From CAZYSK01 sp964649415 (GTDB lineage: Bacteria; Chloroflexota; Anaerolineae; B4-G1): DNA of 25,028 bases. A program made the translations under genes and the position numbers. A model generated the notes under the pieces. That model was not told where the DNA came from. It ran no database searches and was given only the letters and a program-made list of their open reading frames with translations. This document shows, piece by piece, positions 23,751 to 25,028 of this stretch; the first letter of the stretch is position 1, and the number at the start of each line of letters is the position of its first letter. The stretch spans positions 1 to 25,028 of the forward strand of contig CAZYSK010000083.1 in NCBI GenBank assembly GCA_964649415.1. Reading direction: 5' to 3'.

Positions 23751-24054
23751 GTTCGTAGTGAGCTACGCAGCGCAGCGGAGTAGCGTCAGAACGGCACTCC
23801 GGCAGACCTGCGGCCGGATGTCTGCATCCGCCCTCACTACGAACCGGGCGGACATCGCGTTCGTAGTGAGCTACGCAGCGTAGCGGAGTAGCGTCAGAAC
23901 GGCACTCCGGCAGACCTGCGTGCCTTACTACGAACAACCCACGCGGTTCGTAGTGAGCTACGCAGCGTAGCGGAGTAGCGTCAAGACGGCACTCCGGCAG
24001 ACCTACGTGCCTCACTACGAACGGGCGACCAGCGCAGTAGCGTCTCACGGCACT
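23751..24054 (+). repeat. RAYT-associated repeat units, downstream side of the transposase
   Basis: Units lie at 23751-23844 (94 bp), 23859-23935 (77 bp) and 23946-24022 (77 bp), with a decayed piece at 24032-24054. Each begins GTTCGTAGTGAG and ends CTCACTACGAAC (or CTTACTACGAAC), 12-bp inverted ends. Inside is GCTACG-CAG-CGTAGC (perfect in some units), then CGGCACTCCGGCAGACCTGC. The long form adds CGGATG-TCTG-CATCCG. Several GTAG tetranucleotides are present, as in REP sequences. All units point the same way. Confidence 0.93.
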
Positions 24055-24062
24055 GGTAACAC

Positions 24063-24656
24063 CTACCAATCCCAACCTTTCCCGTAGTCCCCAATTGGAT
24101 AGTCTCTCCATGTTTGCATGACCCACTCCTTGCCGTACTCTTCCACGTACTCTTCTATGCTCGACCAAGGCCACGCTGTCATCCGATCCACGTACCCGTG
24201 TTTGATTGGATTCTCATGCAAGTAGTTGACCGAGGCCCAGTGATGTCGCTCGCTGCGAATGAACCGGTCACTGAAACCACACCAGACCCGGCGCCCACGC
24301 TGGTGGTGCCAACCGTTAACGGTAGTAGCAACCCGGCTGTGCAGCAACCGCAGAACCTTACTCACGATGTTCAGGTCTTCTGTCCCCAGCAGAACGTGGT
24401 AGTGATTGGGCAGGAAAACCCAGGCATAGTACGGCAACTCGGCCTCACTGAAGGCGCTTAGCACTTCATCAGCCAGCCAGGAAAGATCGCCAGGGTCTTG
24501 GAAGATGGGCCGGTGCTCGAAGCAAGCCGCGGTGACGAGATAGTCACCGCCTACACCTCGGAAGTGTGGAGGCGCATGCAAGGGAAAACCACGCACCCGG
24601 CGCTCGTCAAGCACTCGTTTTCGCTCTTGAGGCGTCATCTTGCGATAGTCATACAT
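24063..24656 (-). CDS. REP-associated tyrosine transposase (RAYT, Y1/HUH family)
   Basis: A 197-residue single-strand transposase-like protein of the TnpA_REP type, thought to move or multiply the palindromes around it. The HUH metal site is HYH at 85-87 in WVFLPNHYHVLLG. The catalytic Tyr is probably Tyr 145 in SVNYLHENPIKHGYV. The typical AWPWSSIEEY follows at 161-170. ATG at 24656 has a ribosome site GGGAGA six bases upstream; a longer frame starting in the repeat is unlikely. All motifs are intact, so it may be active. It is visibly less GC-rich than its neighbours and is bracketed by its repeats, both of which suggest horizontal arrival. Confidence 0.92.
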   Translation of the reverse strand: MYDYRKMTPQERKRVLDERRVRGFPLHAPPHFRGVGGDYLVTAACFEHRPIFQDPGDLSWLADEVLSAFSEAELPYYAWVFLPNHYHVLLGTEDLNIVSKVLRLLHSRVATTVNGWHHQRGRRVWCGFSDRFIRSERHHWASVNYLHENPIKHGYVDRMTAWPWSSIEEYVEEYGKEWVMQTWRDYPIGDYGKGWDW

Positions 24657-24670
24657 AGTGTTCTCCCTAC

Positions 24671-25028
24671 GGCACTCTGGCGGACCTCCGTGCCTCACTA
24701 CGAACCTGGAACGGGCATCGCGCTCGTAGTGAGCTACGCAGCGCCAGCGAAGTAGCGTCAGAACGGCACTCCGGCAGACCTGCGTGCCTTACTACGAACA
24801 ACCCACGCGGTTCGTAGTGAGCTACGCAGCGTAGCGGAGTAGCGTCGGAACGGCACTCCGGCAGACCTGCGGACGGATGTCTGCATCCGCCCTCACTACG
24901 AACCTGGACCGGACATCGCGTTCGTAGTGAACTACGCAGCGCAGCGGAGTAGCGTCAGGACGGCACTCCGGCGGACCTGCGGACGGATGTCTGCATCCGC
25001 CCTCACTACGAACCTGGACCGGACATCG
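24671..25028 (+). repeat. RAYT-associated repeat units, upstream side of the transposase
   Basis: A right-half fragment at 24671-24705 is followed by units at 24723-24799 (77 bp), 24810-24903 (94 bp) and 24920-25013 (94 bp), then the start of a further linker. The array therefore continues past the window edge. Short units are mostly followed by the linker AACCCACGCG and long ones by a linker ending CGGACATCGC, on both sides of the transposase. Confidence 0.93.

Noticed and set aside
24498..24755. Plus-strand open frame opposite the transposase
   Set aside because: It is antisense to the RAYT gene, whose HUH and Tyr motifs are intact on the minus strand.

Overview
This is a GC-rich window, coded almost entirely on the plus strand, from a bacterium that I would place in Chloroflexota (Anaerolineae-like). 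The placement is inference. It rests on large membrane glycosyltransferase-like proteins of the PTPS-related (PF10131) type, octamer minisatellites of the TTGGTAGA kind between genes, and many short palindromic repeats. No rRNA, tRNA, CRISPR array or phage gene was seen.

Layout. 1-263: a 59-bp tandem array made of paired hairpins. 351-2512: a small lipoprotein, an RHH/DUF433 antitoxin-like protein behind a good sigma70-type promoter, and surE overlapping it. 2520-2755: an octamer minisatellite, a second strong promoter (TTGACC-16-TATAAT) and a fragment of the transposase-associated repeat found at the far end of the window. 2756-21836: a 19-kb co-directional cluster. It holds one polyprenyl-phosphate-type GT2 glycosyltransferase and six very large multi-pass membrane proteins (693, 1112, 1210, 1107, 720 and about 1131 aa), mostly joined by ATGA or GTGA stop/start overlaps. 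21837-22230: repeats only. 22231-23745: purH. 23751-25028: a REP-associated tyrosine transposase (RAYT) on the minus strand, flanked on both sides by 77- and 94-bp repeat units that run off the window.

How the genes may work together. The GT2 enzyme would load a sugar on a polyprenyl phosphate at the cytoplasmic face. The GT-C-like membrane proteins would use such lipid-linked sugars on the outer face to build or decorate a surface glycan. No flippase, ligase or sugar-nucleotide gene is present, so the product is unknown. All six membrane proteins end in one or three copies of a common beta-rich exoplasmic module of about 120 residues, 14 copies in total, although their membrane parts belong to three different types.

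The most unusual feature is that these membrane-protein genes carry many in-frame insertions of short palindromic DNA from several unrelated families. One family is a hairpin whose three central stem base pairs vary with full compensation while its CA/TG loop-closing pairs and GRTCC tail stay constant. It occurs in both orientations and in more than one reading frame, so the DNA or RNA structure is conserved rather than the peptide. The insertions gather in the same inter-helix loops of the paralogues, and one has been amplified to six 51-bp copies. This resembles the Rickettsia palindromic elements in principle, but with several families in one operon.
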